DNA of 64,000 nt from Actinomadura sp. HBU206391 (lineage in GTDB: Bacteria; Actinomycetota; Actinomycetes; Streptosporangiales; Streptosporangiaceae), in contig NZ_JABVEB010000014.1 in assembly GCF_014323665.1 (NCBI RefSeq), positions 1-64,000 on the forward strand, read 5' to 3'. Shown here in pieces: positions 16,176 through 24,768 of this stretch. Position numbers and translations under genes: made by a program. A model generated the notes under the pieces. The model did not search any database and was not told the DNA's origin. It was given only the letters and a program-made list of their open reading frames with translations. Positions within the stretch are counted from its first letter, which is position 1. Every line of letters starts with the position of its first letter.

Positions 16176-16706
16176 TCACCGGTGACGCCACCATGGCGGG
16201 TCGTGCCGCCGCCGGTCGGGCCACCGGTCACGGTCGCGCCGGTGCGGCGGCCGCTGCCACCATGCGGGGCGGTCCGGCCTCGCCGCCCTTTCGGTGCTGC
16301 GAGGAGTGGCGCGCGGCTTCGCAACGGTCGAGCTCGGCGGAGCGGCCGCCTTCTCGGGCGTTGCCGGTGCCATCGGCGGCACTCGTACGCCGCGGGTCGG
16401 GTCCGCCGACGCCGATGGGCCCGTGGGCGATGGAGACGGTGAGGAGCCGGTCGCGGATCCCACCGTCTGCGGCCCCGGAAGCCTGCCGCCGGCGCCTTCG
16501 CCCAACGCCATTCCGAGTCCTGCGCCGACGATGGCCAGCACACCGGCAGCGGTGACCAGCATGGCGACCCCGCTGCGGAAGCTGAGCTCCTCCAGACGTG
16601 CGGAGAACGCCTGCCGTACGGGAGACGGCTTGCGATGGTGCGGTCGGGTGGCCGTGACTTCGCGTTGCCACACGGGGTGCGTCGCTGCCTGGTCCTGACT
16701 GGTCAC
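16176..16706 (-). CDS. Single-pass membrane protein with basic Pro-rich tail
   Basis: A 176-residue protein starting at a GTG (16706). A basic cytoplasmic segment precedes one membrane helix (GVAMLVTAAGVLAIVGAGLGMAL, ~46-68). A Ser/Pro-rich stalk and an Arg/Trp/Pro-rich end (WWQRPPHRRDRDRW, PPWWRHR) follow. No family is recognised. Several other frames are open here, as usual at this GC content; the membrane helix and the order of segments favour this one. It is divergent from the DUF2786 gene. Confidence 0.5.
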   Translation of the reverse strand: MTSQDQAATHPVWQREVTATRPHHRKPSPVRQAFSARLEELSFRSGVAMLVTAAGVLAIVGAGLGMALGEGAGGRLPGPQTVGSATGSSPSPSPTGPSASADPTRGVRVPPMAPATPEKAAAPPSSTVAKPRATPRSTERAARPDRPAWWQRPPHRRDRDRWPDRRRHDPPWWRHR

Positions 16707-16892
16707 AGTGGATCACTGTATGCGGCTTTGGCTCTCAATTCCTGGCAAATGTCGACTATCTCGCAGAAGGTATGCGAAACCGGTATTCGCAGGTCGTCGC
16801 CCACACGGGACTGCGCGACACGCCATCTCGACGGATCGCGCCTATGGGAGTATGCGGGCCCATCAGCACGCGCGGACTCACCTGGGGGGACC

Positions 16893-18350
16893 GTGGATGA
16901 CAGGGCCGGGCGGCGAAGCCCGGAACCGGCGGCGACCGGGACGGGCGGCCGGCGGCGGCATCGCCGGGCGCACCGTGACCCCGGCCGGACGGCGGCGACC
17001 CGGGTCGAACGGCTGCTGTCCGCCGCGCTCAACGCCAGGCTCCGCGACGACCCGGTGACCTTCGGGCGGTGCGCGGCGGAGCTGACGGCCCTGCCCGACG
17101 AGCCGGGCATGTCCGAGGAGCCGGGCATGTCCGAGGAGCCGGGCATGTCCGGTGCGGCAGGGTGGACCGGCGACTGGTCGCGGGTCGTCGACCGCGCGCT
17201 GGCCGGCCGCCTGAGCGCGGCGGTCACGGCCGCATGGGGGCTCGGGTGGGAGCCAGCCGACGTCGTACGGATCGTCCGCCGCCGGCACGGCGCCCGGCAC
17301 GTGCGGATGGCCATCGACATGATCGCCGCGGAGATGCGCCGCTACTCGGCGGCGACAGTCGACGAACGGTGGCGGGCGCAGCTCGCCGTCCTCGACGCGC
17401 GGCCGTGGTGGAGCAGCGACGATGCCTACCCGGGCGAGTGGCGGGCCCGTGAGGGCGTCGGCCGCGCCGCCATGGTCACCAGCGCGCTCGACGTGCTGGT
17501 CGTGCTCACCACGCTGCCGGAACTGCCTCGGCTCTGCCCGCGGCCGGGTGAGGCCCGGCCGGGCGGGGCGCGTGGGCCGGCCGCGCCGGACGCGGGTGCT
17601 GCCGAGCGGGCGGTCGCGGACGAGCGGGCCCTCGCCCGGGTACGGGCGCTGCTGGCCAAGGCGGAGTCCACCGAGTTCCCCGAGGAGGCCGAGGCGCTCT
17701 CGGCACGGGCACAGGAGCTGATGGCCAGGTACCGCATCGACGCCGTGCTCCTGGCGGCCGGATCCGGGCCGGGCGGTGACGAGCCCGCAGGCCGGCGGGT
17801 GGGCGTGGACAGCCCGTATGAGGCTCCGAAGACGATGCTGTTGGACGCGGTCGCGCGGGCGAACAAGTGCAGGGTCGTGTGGCACCGCGGGCTCGGCTGT
17901 TGCACGGTGCTCGGCTACCCGGCGGATCTGGACGCGGTCGTGCTGCTGTTCACCTCGCTGCTGACGCAGGCGACCACCGCGCTGGTCGCCGCAGGTCCGC
18001 GCCGTGGCCCCGGTGGCCGGCCGCGTACGCGGTCGTTCCGCCGTTCGTTCCTGGTCGCGTACGCCCAGCGCGTCGGCGAGCGGCTGACCGAGGCCACCGA
18101 GGCGGCCGAACGGGGGGCGGCGGCGAAGTCACCGGGCACGGACCTGCTGCCGGTGCTGGCCGCACGCGAGGAGGCCGTCGATCACGCGGTGGGCCGGATG
18201 TTCCCCCATCTCGGGCGGTCGACGGTGACGGCGGCCCGCGACCGTGACGGGTGGCTGCTCGGGCGGGCGGCCGCCGACCTCGCCGCCCTGCACGGACGTG
18301 ACGAGGTCACCGGCGCCGGCGACCGGGCGCCGTCACCGGTCAGGCGTTGA
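16893..18350 (+). CDS. DUF2786-domain protein
   Basis: 485 residues from a GTG preceded by GGGGGGA. The middle contains the DUF2786 helical motif ARVRALLAKAESTEFPEEAE followed by ALSARAQELMARYRID (residues ~245-285). The C-terminal third resembles the DUF7168-type region often paired with DUF2786 (IDxxLL ... HVGRxxVTAARDR). The N-terminal 200 residues are actinobacterial-specific. An internal 18-bp tandem repeat (from 17101) encodes three EPGMSE units. Function is unknown. Its 3' end overlaps the convergent response-regulator gene by 11 bp. Confidence 0.8.
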   Translation: MDDRAGRRSPEPAATGTGGRRRHRRAHRDPGRTAATRVERLLSAALNARLRDDPVTFGRCAAELTALPDEPGMSEEPGMSEEPGMSGAAGWTGDWSRVVDRALAGRLSAAVTAAWGLGWEPADVVRIVRRRHGARHVRMAIDMIAAEMRRYSAATVDERWRAQLAVLDARPWWSSDDAYPGEWRAREGVGRAAMVTSALDVLVVLTTLPELPRLCPRPGEARPGGARGPAAPDAGAAERAVADERALARVRALLAKAESTEFPEEAEALSARAQELMARYRIDAVLLAAGSGPGGDEPAGRRVGVDSPYEAPKTMLLDAVARANKCRVVWHRGLGCCTVLGYPADLDAVVLLFTSLLTQATTALVAAGPRRGPGGRPRTRSFRRSFLVAYAQRVGERLTEATEAAERGAAAKSPGTDLLPVLAAREEAVDHAVGRMFPHLGRSTVTAARDRDGWLLGRAAADLAALHGRDEVTGAGDRAPSPVRR

Positions 18351-18984
18351 GGTAGGCGATCACGGCGAGCACCCGCCGGTTGTCGTCCTCGGACGGCGGC
18401 AGGCCGAGCTTGGCGAAGATGTTGTTGGTGTGCTTGCTGATGGCCTTGTCGGTGACGAACAGCTTGCCCGCGATCGCGGCGTTGGACCGGCCTTCGGCCA
18501 TCAGCCCGAGCACCTCACGCTCCCGGGGGGTCAGGGCCTGCAGCGGTTCCTCCCTGGCGTGCCTGGCCAGCAGCTGCGAGACCACGTCCGGGTCGAGCGC
18601 GGTGCCGCCGCCGGCGACCCTGCGCACCGCGTCGACGAACTGCCCGACGTCCATCACCCGGTCCTTGAGCAGGTACCCGACACCGCCGCCGGAGTCGGAG
18701 AGCAGCTCACGGGCGTAGAGCTGTTCGACGTGCTGGGACAGGACGAGCACCGGCAGGCCGGGCACCCGCTTGCGCGCCTCGAGCGCCGCCTGCAGGCCCT
18801 CATCGGTGAACGTCGGCGGCAGCCGTACGTCGACGACGGCGACATCGGGCCGGTGCGAGGTCAGCGCCCGCAGGAGCGACGGGCCGTTGTCGACGGCCTC
18901 GACGACTTCGAAGTCGTAGGCGGTCAACAGCCGGATCAGCCCGTCTCTGAGGAGGGCGAGATCTTCGGCGATGACAACTCGCAC
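18340..18984 (-). CDS. NarL/LuxR-type response regulator
   Basis: A 214-residue two-component regulator starting at a GTG inside the end of the kinase gene. The receiver domain has the acidic pocket VVIAED and the phospho-acceptor Asp in VAVVDVRLPP. The switch Ser (VLSQH) and Lys (GYLLKDR) are also visible. The C-terminal LuxR HTH is complete: LTPREREVLGLMAEGRSNAA, then KLFVTDKAISKHTNNIFAKL. It should be phosphorylated by the overlapping histidine kinase and act as a dimeric activator. Its targets are unknown. Confidence 0.92.
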   Translation of the reverse strand: MRVVIAEDLALLRDGLIRLLTAYDFEVVEAVDNGPSLLRALTSHRPDVAVVDVRLPPTFTDEGLQAALEARKRVPGLPVLVLSQHVEQLYARELLSDSGGGVGYLLKDRVMDVGQFVDAVRRVAGGGTALDPDVVSQLLARHAREEPLQALTPREREVLGLMAEGRSNAAIAGKLFVTDKAISKHTNNIFAKLGLPPSEDDNRRVLAVIAYLNA

Positions 18985-20267
18985 GGCAGCTCCATGGTGA
19001 CGACTGTGGGTCCGCCGGGCGGACTGGTCACCGCGATCGTGCCATCGAATGCGCTCAGGCGCCGCTCGATTCCCCGCAGCCCGGTGCCCTTGCCCGAGTC
19101 GGCGCCGCCGATGCCGTCGTCGCCGACGAGCATGACGAGCCGGCCGTCGGCATGGTGCGACTGCACCCACGCCCGCGCCGCCGCGCTGTGCTTGACCACG
19201 TTGGCCAGTGCCTCGGCGACGGCGAAGTAGGCGGCCGACTCCACCGGGGCCTGCGGGCGGCCGGGAAGATCGATGGCGACGTCGACGGGCATGGGAAGGC
19301 TGAGGGCGAGGGCCCGCAGGGCACCGTCGAGGCCGCGTTCCACGAGTACGGGGGGGTGGATGCCGCGTACGAGTTCGCGGAGCTCGGCGAGGGCCTGGCC
19401 GCTCGCCTGGCGCGCCTCGAAGAGGAGCTGCTGGGCGGCTTGGGGATCGGTCGTGAGGAGGTCTTCGGCCATGCCGAGGCTCATGCCCAGGGCGGCGAGG
19501 CGGGCCTGCGCTCCGTCGTGCAGGTCCCGTTCGATGCGGCGGAGTTCGGCGGCCGAGGCGTCGACCGCGTCGGAGCGGCTCTCGGTGAGCTGATGCACCC
19601 GCAGCGAGAGCGCCGCCTTGTGCGTTGGGGCCAGCAGCCACTGGGCGAACAGCGCGTAGCGCTTCACCAGCCATGGGCCGGCCGCCAGCCCGACCGACAG
19701 GATGATCATGCCTTGGGCGACGGCCAGGATGGAGTCGAGCAGGCTGTCGATCGGCCAGATCGCTCCATAGCCGTAGAAGGTGATGTGTCCGAGCCACGGT
19801 GCGACGAACAAGCCCTCGATGCCGTACACGACCAGGCAGCCGGGCAGCAGCCCGAGCACCAGGCCGACGGGGATGTTGAACAGCAGCCAGAGCAGGTCGC
19901 GCCACGTGGCCGGATCGCCGAGCAGCCACCGGCACTGCTGCCAGAGGCCCGTAATACCGCCTGAGAACTCCGGCCGGTGCCGGTAGGGGATCGGGATGTC
20001 CACGCCCGACCACTCCTTCGCCCACCCCCGCTGGAGGTTGGCGTAGGAGCGGATGCCCGCCATCACGGCCGGCACTAGGACCAGCCCGGCGCCGAGACCC
20101 ATGAAGACGATGGACAGGATCGTCAGGATGAAGAGCGGGAGGGAGATCAACTGCGAGGACAGCGCATTGAGCAGCCCGCGATAGGACGGCCGGAGCCTGG
20201 CGCGCAGCCATGGGCCACGTCCGTCCGGCAGCCCGCGCATCGCGCTTCGCTGGTCCACGTCGGTCAC
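18936..20267 (-). CDS. Sensor histidine kinase (HisKA_3, NarL-partner type)
   Basis: 443 residues from a GTG at 20267 with GAGAGG upstream. The N-terminal half is a PF13796-like 'putative sensor' domain with four to five membrane helices (e.g. LSLPLFILTILSIVFMGLGA-type). The dimerisation/phosphoacceptor helix is RRIERDLHDGAQARLAALGM, with the phosphorylated His in DLHDG. The ATPase domain has an N-box (EALANVVKHS), GDDGIGG and GTGLRGIERRL. It overlaps its regulator gene by 49 bp. The stimulus is probably envelope stress or a small molecule; not determined here. Confidence 0.9.
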   Translation of the reverse strand: MTDVDQRSAMRGLPDGRGPWLRARLRPSYRGLLNALSSQLISLPLFILTILSIVFMGLGAGLVLVPAVMAGIRSYANLQRGWAKEWSGVDIPIPYRHRPEFSGGITGLWQQCRWLLGDPATWRDLLWLLFNIPVGLVLGLLPGCLVVYGIEGLFVAPWLGHITFYGYGAIWPIDSLLDSILAVAQGMIILSVGLAAGPWLVKRYALFAQWLLAPTHKAALSLRVHQLTESRSDAVDASAAELRRIERDLHDGAQARLAALGMSLGMAEDLLTTDPQAAQQLLFEARQASGQALAELRELVRGIHPPVLVERGLDGALRALALSLPMPVDVAIDLPGRPQAPVESAAYFAVAEALANVVKHSAAARAWVQSHHADGRLVMLVGDDGIGGADSGKGTGLRGIERRLSAFDGTIAVTSPPGGPTVVTMELPCELSSPKISPSSETG

Positions 20268-20625
20268 GGTGGATCGCCTCTCTCCCAGCCCGACCGTTGG
20301 TCGCCGTGGGCCGCGGACGCCCGCGTCGATCAGCGTCCGGTGGCCCGTGGTCACCGGCCGGCCGTCGGGCCGGTATCGGCCGGTTCCCCCATTGTGGGCG
20401 ACGTGGCCTCGCAGATCAGTGGTGTTAGACCTACCACTGTGGGCCGCTCGTGACGCGCGGCCGGTGATCGTCTCAGGCTCATCGGGTTCCAGCGGAGGCC
20501 TCGGCCGCGGAATGCGCGTGTGCCGGCCGCCGAGACCCGTTCCACCTGCGCCGAGCCCCTGTTACCGGCGCGGAGTGCGAGCGAGGCGGTGGTGGCGGAC
20601 GCGCTCGCGACGGCCCGAGCGGCGG
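20268..20625. other. intergenic region upstream of the histidine kinase
   Basis: 358 bp with no supported gene. It should hold the promoter of the kinase/regulator pair. A 7-bp inverted repeat, CAGTGGT and ACCACTG, sits at 20417-20439 around 9 bases and may be an operator. Confidence 0.45.
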
Positions 20626-20916
20626 TCAGAGGGTCTCGACCTTGAACGGATCATGCTCGGCCAGCAGCTTGTCCAGCCGGGCCTTGTCGACACGGCTGAC
20701 GACCGCGGTCTCCTCCTGGCGGTCACGGACGCACTTCGCCAGCGTGAACGTCGACGTGATCACGTAGAGCGTGCCCAGACCGAGGAAGGCCCGCATCCAC
20801 GGGTCGGCGTTCAGGTAGACGATGCCGAGCCCGAGCGCCACGGATGAGACGGCGAACGAGATCGCGGCTTGGAGGTAGAAGGCGGTGGTGGTCTGCGGGT
20901 GTTGTGGAGTGCTCAT
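20626..20916 (-). CDS. YiaA/YiaB-family inner-membrane protein
   Basis: 96 residues from the ATG at 20916. Two membrane helices (FYLQAAISFAVSSVALGLGI and AFLGLGTLYVITSTFTLAKC) are separated by a short loop with NADPWMRA. A cytoplasmic tail with VRDRQEE follows. This matches the YiaA/YiaB (PF05360) family, whose function is not established. It is divergent from the nucleotidyltransferase operon. Confidence 0.8.
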   Translation of the reverse strand: MSTPQHPQTTTAFYLQAAISFAVSSVALGLGIVYLNADPWMRAFLGLGTLYVITSTFTLAKCVRDRQEETAVVSRVDKARLDKLLAEHDPFKVETL

Positions 20917-20950
20917 GGCGCCATGGTCGACGGCCCGGTGAGGCCGCACA

Positions 20951-21010
20951 TGAGTACGCGTACTCAACTCTGCTAGTCGGACATCCTGGGGCTTTGTCGG
21001 ACATCATGGG
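20951..21010. promoter_or_regulatory. palindrome and direct repeats in a divergent promoter
   Basis: TGAGTACGCGTACTCA (20951-20966) is a perfect 16-bp palindrome. It is followed by two copies of GTCGGACATCnTGGG starting at 20976 and 20996 (20-bp period, two helical turns). Both lie between divergent genes and look like regulator sites. Confidence 0.55.
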
Positions 21011-21072
21011 CAGGATCCACGGTCGCGAGCCCCAGGCGGAATGGTCCGGGACCCTAGGGGAAATAGTGAGTT

Positions 21073-21651
21073 GTGTCGTCCATGCCGGTTATGTCGGACC
21101 TGATGGTCACGCTCAGGCGGGCCGCGAGGGCTCTGAAGGACGCGGAGATCGGCTTCGCCCTGGCGGGAGGCTATGCGGCGTACGCCAGGGGCGCGGCCGA
21201 GCCCACGCATGACGTCGACTTCGTGCTCCGCCAGGAGGACGTCGGCGTCGCGCTCGCAGCGCTGGGAGCCGCCGGCATGGAGCACCGGGCCTCTCCGGAG
21301 GACTGGCTGGAGAAGGCGTACGACGACGGTCGCCTCGTCGACCTGATCTTCAATCCGGCCGATCGGCCGGTGGACGTGGACCTGCTGCGGCGCGCGGAGC
21401 CCCTCTCCGTATCGGCGATCACGATGCCGGTGCTCACGGCCACCGATCTCGTGATCATGCGGCTGCTCGCCTACACGGAGACGACCTGCGACTTCAGTGA
21501 GTTCCTGCCGGTGTTACGTGCCCTGCGTGAGCAGATCGACTGGCCGCAGGTCGTCAAGGAGACGTCGCACTCGCCGTACGCCTATGCCCTGATCGAGCTG
21601 CTGGGGCGGCTCGGCGTCATCGAGCCGCAGAGAGGACAACCTGATGAGTGA
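21073..21651 (+). CDS. Nucleotidyltransferase-fold protein (AbiEii/MenT-like)
   Basis: 192 residues; GTG start, with in-frame ATGs at 21082 and 21091 as alternatives. The family signature is present: GGYAAYARGAAEPTHDVDF, that is GG-x-A followed by the metal-binding DxD pair. The rest is the helical C-terminal domain of DUF1814/AbiEii-like enzymes (ATDLVIMRLLAYTE). Some relatives are tRNA- or protein-modifying toxins, others are uncharacterised. It overlaps the downstream BON gene by 8 bp, so the three genes 21073-22635 form one operon. Confidence 0.75.
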   Translation: MSSMPVMSDLMVTLRRAARALKDAEIGFALAGGYAAYARGAAEPTHDVDFVLRQEDVGVALAALGAAGMEHRASPEDWLEKAYDDGRLVDLIFNPADRPVDVDLLRRAEPLSVSAITMPVLTATDLVIMRLLAYTETTCDFSEFLPVLRALREQIDWPQVVKETSHSPYAYALIELLGRLGVIEPQRGQPDE

Positions 21652-21892
21652 GGACGTTCCGCAGTACCTGGCGGCGCACATCCACGACCGCCTGACCGCC
21701 GAGGCCGATGAGCTCGGCATTCGCGTCGACATCCGCGGAGAGCTGATCTATCTGCGTGGAGAGGTCGCCAGCGCGGAGCAGCGACGCCTCGTCGAGGACA
21801 TCGCGCGAGAGATGGCGACGGGACGGCGCATCCGCAACGAGGTGCACGTGGTGGCGGTGCACGAGCCGGAGGGCGAGGAGCTACTTTCATGA
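21644..21892 (+). CDS. Single BON-domain protein
   Basis: An 82-residue cytoplasmic protein consisting of one BON domain: VDIRGELIYLRGEVASAEQR, then the paired helix and RIRNEVHVV strand. BON domains usually bind phospholipid or other hydrophobic ligands and are often exported, but no signal peptide is seen here. The start overlaps the nucleotidyltransferase stop by 8 bp and the stop overlaps the phosphoesterase ATG by 4 bp, implying coupled translation in fixed ratio. Its role is unknown. Confidence 0.75.
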   Translation: MSEDVPQYLAAHIHDRLTAEADELGIRVDIRGELIYLRGEVASAEQRRLVEDIAREMATGRRIRNEVHVVAVHEPEGEELLS

Positions 21893-22635
21893 TCCGCGTC
21901 GCGGCCGTCGGTGACCTGCACGTGGGACCGGACATACGCGGCCATTACCGAGAACGCCTGACCGGCATCGCCGATCGGGCCGATCTACTGCTCGTCGCGG
22001 GTGATCTGACCAGGCACGGCACGATCGCCGAAGGTCACATCGCCGCCGAGGAACTGAGGGGCATCGGGGTGCCGGTCATCACCGTGCTGGGCAACCACGA
22101 CTACCACTCCGATGTCGAGCTGGAGATCGCGCAGGTTCTGAGCGCCGCGGGCGTGACCGTGCTGGAGGGCACCGGAACGGTCGTGCAGTGCAACGGCACG
22201 CGGGTCGGGGTGGCCGGCGGGAAGGGCTTCGGCGGCGGCTTCGCCGGGCGCAGCGCCAGTGATTTCGGGGAGCCCGAGATGAAGGCGTTCGTCGGCTACA
22301 CCAAGACGTTCGCCGCCCGGCTGCGTGCCTCTCTGATGTCGCTCGACGCCGACGTGCGCATCTGCCTGACCCACTACTCCCCGGTGAAGGACACCCTCGC
22401 CGGCGAGCCTCCGGAGATCTATCCGTTCCTCGGCAGCTACCTGCTGGCCGAGGCGATCGACCAGTCCGACGTCGACCTCGCGGTTCACGGCCACGCGCAC
22501 AAGGGAACCGAGAAGGGTGTGACGCCGGGCGGGGTTCGGGTCCGCAATGTCGCCCTGCCGGTGATCCAGCAGGCCTACGCCGTCTACGGCCTGGTGCGGG
22601 AGGAGGCCGGCGAGCCTGCGGCGGAGCGGCGCTGA
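21889..22635 (+). CDS. Calcineurin-like metallophosphoesterase
   Basis: A 248-residue cytoplasmic phosphoesterase. All metal-binding motifs are intact and ordered: GDLHVG (D-x-H), GDLTRHG, GNHDYH, LTHYSP and GHAHKG. Such enzymes cleave phosphomonoesters or diesters of nucleotides, nucleic acids or proteins; nothing in the sequence fixes the substrate. Third gene of the nucleotidyltransferase-BON-phosphoesterase operon, coupled by an ATGA overlap. A transferase paired with a phosphoesterase suggests that one enzyme adds a nucleotidyl group and the other removes it. Confidence 0.85.
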   Translation: MIRVAAVGDLHVGPDIRGHYRERLTGIADRADLLLVAGDLTRHGTIAEGHIAAEELRGIGVPVITVLGNHDYHSDVELEIAQVLSAAGVTVLEGTGTVVQCNGTRVGVAGGKGFGGGFAGRSASDFGEPEMKAFVGYTKTFAARLRASLMSLDADVRICLTHYSPVKDTLAGEPPEIYPFLGSYLLAEAIDQSDVDLAVHGHAHKGTEKGVTPGGVRVRNVALPVIQQAYAVYGLVREEAGEPAAERR

Positions 22636-22738
22636 CATGGGGCCTCGCGGTGGCCTCACCGGCCGCTGTTCCCCGTAAGGTGACGCCTGGGTAACATCAT
22701 CCGAACCACATTCGGTTCTGTCGAGTAAGGTGCTGCTA

Positions 22739-23512
22739 ATGGACTTGAACGGAGTTTCCGCCGTCGTATCCGGTGGTGCGAGCGGCCTCGGTGAGGCCAC
22801 CGTCCGCGACCTCGCCGCCGCCGGCGTCAAGGTGGTCATCGCCGACCTGAACGAGGACAAGGGCAAGGCCCTCGCCGACGAGGTCGGCGGCGTGTTCGTC
22901 AAGACCGACGTCTCGGACGAGACCCAGGTCGAGGCCGCTGTCCAGGCCGCCGTCGACACCGGGGCTCCGCTGCGGGTCGTCGTCAACAGCGCCGGCATCG
23001 GCTGGGCGTCGCGCACCGTGGGCCGTGACGGCTCCCCGCACGACCTCGCGAGCTTCCAGAAGGTCATCCAGATCAACCTGGTCGGCACCTTCAACCTCAT
23101 GCGGATCGGCGCCGCGGCGATCGCCAAGACCGACCCCGCCGACGCCGACGGGCTGCGCGGCGTGGTCGTCAACACCGCCTCGGTCGCCGCGCTCGAGGGC
23201 CAGACCGGTCAAATCGCCTACTCGGCGTCCAAGGGCGGCATCGTCGGCATGACCCTGCCCGCCGCGCGTGACCTCGCCGCGATCGGCGTACGGGTCAACA
23301 CCATCTGCCCCGGCATCATCGACACCCCCATCTACGGCGAGGGCGAGGCGGCGGAGGCGTTCAAGGCCAAGCTGTCGGCACCCGTGCCCTTCCCCAAGCG
23401 CATGGGCCAGGCGTCCGAGTTCGCCCACCTGGTGCGCGCGCTGATCGAGAACGACTACATGAACGGCGAGACCATCCGGTTCGACGGCGGTATCCGCTTC
23501 CAGCCCAAGTGA
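22739..23512 (+). CDS. SDR, 3-hydroxyacyl-CoA dehydrogenase type II-like
   Basis: 257 residues from the ATG at 22739; AAGG lies about 10 bases upstream. Motifs are SGGASGLG (NAD loop), DVSDE, NSAGI, the catalytic Ser in NTASVAALEGQ, and YSASK. The central insertion with TDPADADGLRG and the end DGGIRFQPK match bacterial relatives of HSD17B10/type II 3-hydroxyacyl-CoA dehydrogenase. It lies 10 bp before an enoyl-CoA hydratase gene, so both probably act in fatty-acid or branched-chain acyl-CoA oxidation. Confidence 0.88.
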   Translation: MDLNGVSAVVSGGASGLGEATVRDLAAAGVKVVIADLNEDKGKALADEVGGVFVKTDVSDETQVEAAVQAAVDTGAPLRVVVNSAGIGWASRTVGRDGSPHDLASFQKVIQINLVGTFNLMRIGAAAIAKTDPADADGLRGVVVNTASVAALEGQTGQIAYSASKGGIVGMTLPAARDLAAIGVRVNTICPGIIDTPIYGEGEAAEAFKAKLSAPVPFPKRMGQASEFAHLVRALIENDYMNGETIRFDGGIRFQPK

Positions 23513-23522
23513 GGCGCTGAAC

Positions 23523-24287
23523 ATGTCCGACGAAGTCCTTGTCGAAGTCGACGGCGGGGTCGCCGTCATCACCATCAACCGGCCCAAGGCCAGGAACGCC
23601 GTCAACGGCGCCGTCGCCCAGGGTGTCGCGTCGGCGCTCGACGAACTGGACGAGCGCAACGACGTATCGGCAATCGTGATCACCGGGGCCGGTGGCACGT
23701 TCTGCGCCGGCATGGACCTCAAGGGGTTCATGACCGGTGAGAACCCGATGGCCGGTGGCCGTGGTTTCGGCGGCATCGTCGAGAAGCCCCCGGCCAAGCC
23801 CGTGATCGCGGCGGTCGAGGGCTACGCGCTCGCCGGCGGCTGCGAGATCGCCCTGTCCTGCGACATGATCATCGCTTCCTCCGAGGCCAAGTTCGGCCTC
23901 CCGGAGGTCAAGCGCGGGCTGGTCGCAGGGGCAGGCGGCCTGCTGCGGCTGCCACAGCGGATCCCGTTCCACATTGCGATGGAGATGACCCTGACCGGGG
24001 ACCACTACCCGGCGGGGCGGATGGCCGAGCTCGGCCTCGTCAACCGGGTCACCGAGCCGGGCGAGGCGCTCGCCGGCGCCAGGGAACTCGCCGGCCGGCT
24101 GGCCGAGAACGCCCCGCTGGCGCTGGCGGCCACCAAGCGGGTCATCGTCGAGTCGGCCGACTGGTCGCGCGACGAGGCCTTCGCCAAGCAGGGCGACATC
24201 ATCAACCCCGTGTTCACGTCCAAGGACGCGATCGAGGGTGCGACGGCGTTCGCCGAGAAGCGCAAGCCCGTCTGGAAGGGCGAATAG
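23523..24287 (+). CDS. Enoyl-CoA hydratase/isomerase (crotonase family)
   Basis: A 254-residue cytosolic enzyme that hydrates or isomerises enoyl-CoA. The oxyanion-hole segments are AFCAGMDL-like (GGTFCAGMDLKGF) and ALAGGCEIALSCDMIIAS. The usual acid/base region follows as FGLPEVKRGLVAGAGG, where the second Glu position is not obvious. It follows the SDR gene and is probably cotranscribed. The five-hairpin repeat array begins 13 bp after its stop and may terminate the message. Confidence 0.9.
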   Translation: MSDEVLVEVDGGVAVITINRPKARNAVNGAVAQGVASALDELDERNDVSAIVITGAGGTFCAGMDLKGFMTGENPMAGGRGFGGIVEKPPAKPVIAAVEGYALAGGCEIALSCDMIIASSEAKFGLPEVKRGLVAGAGGLLRLPQRIPFHIAMEMTLTGDHYPAGRMAELGLVNRVTEPGEALAGARELAGRLAENAPLALAATKRVIVESADWSRDEAFAKQGDIINPVFTSKDAIEGATAFAEKRKPVWKGE

Positions 24288-24299
24288 CCCCACCCCTCC

Positions 24300-24737
24300 T
24301 GATCATGCAGTTGTTCGCGCGTCACGAGCGCGGGCCCGTCCATCGCCGGCGAAGAACTGCATGATCACGGCAGGGGTACTTGGGCATGATCATGCACTTG
24401 TGCGGGTGAGAGCCCGGGGCTTGGCGTACACGCCGATGCACAAGTGCATGATCACCACAGGGAGTCCTTGGCCGTGATCATGCACTTGTGCACACGGAAC
24501 CCATGCTCCGGACCACCCGCCCACGCACAACTGCATGATCACGGCAGAGAGTTCTTGGCCGTGATCATGCAGTTATAGGCACGGAGCCCGGTGCACCGGT
24601 CGTGGAGCGCGGGTCAGGTTCCGAATCTGCATGAACAAATGCGTGATCATCACAGGGAGTCTTCTGCCGTGATCATGCAGTTGTTCGCGCGTCACGAGCG
24701 CGGGCCCGTCCGCAGCCGGCGAACAACTGCATGATCA
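24300..24737. repeat. array of five tandem palindromic (hairpin) units
   Basis: Each unit opens with TGATCATGCAnTTGTnC and closes with its inverse, GnACAAnTGCATGATCA. Units lie at 24300-24367, 24387-24454, 24475-24541, 24562-24649 and 24670-24737. They are separated by 19-20-bp spacers of related sequence (variants of CACAGGGAGTCCTTGGCCG). The first four starts are 87-88 bp apart; unit 4 is 20 bp longer with a degraded right arm. Units 1 and 5 are nearly identical throughout. The array occupies the whole gap between the hydratase gene and the next promoter. Confidence 0.9.
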
Positions 24738-24768
24738 CGCCCGTGTGGTGGCGGCCTCTGGGCCGGGG

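Noticed and set aside
17101-17154. 18-bp tandem repeat as a regulatory element
   Set aside because: It is within the coding frame of the DUF2786 gene and encodes EPGMSE units; simple in-frame repeat slippage explains it.
24300-24737. CRISPR-like regular array
   Set aside because: The repeated 17-bp sequences alternate in orientation and pair within each unit, interiors are partly shared, and no cas gene is near.
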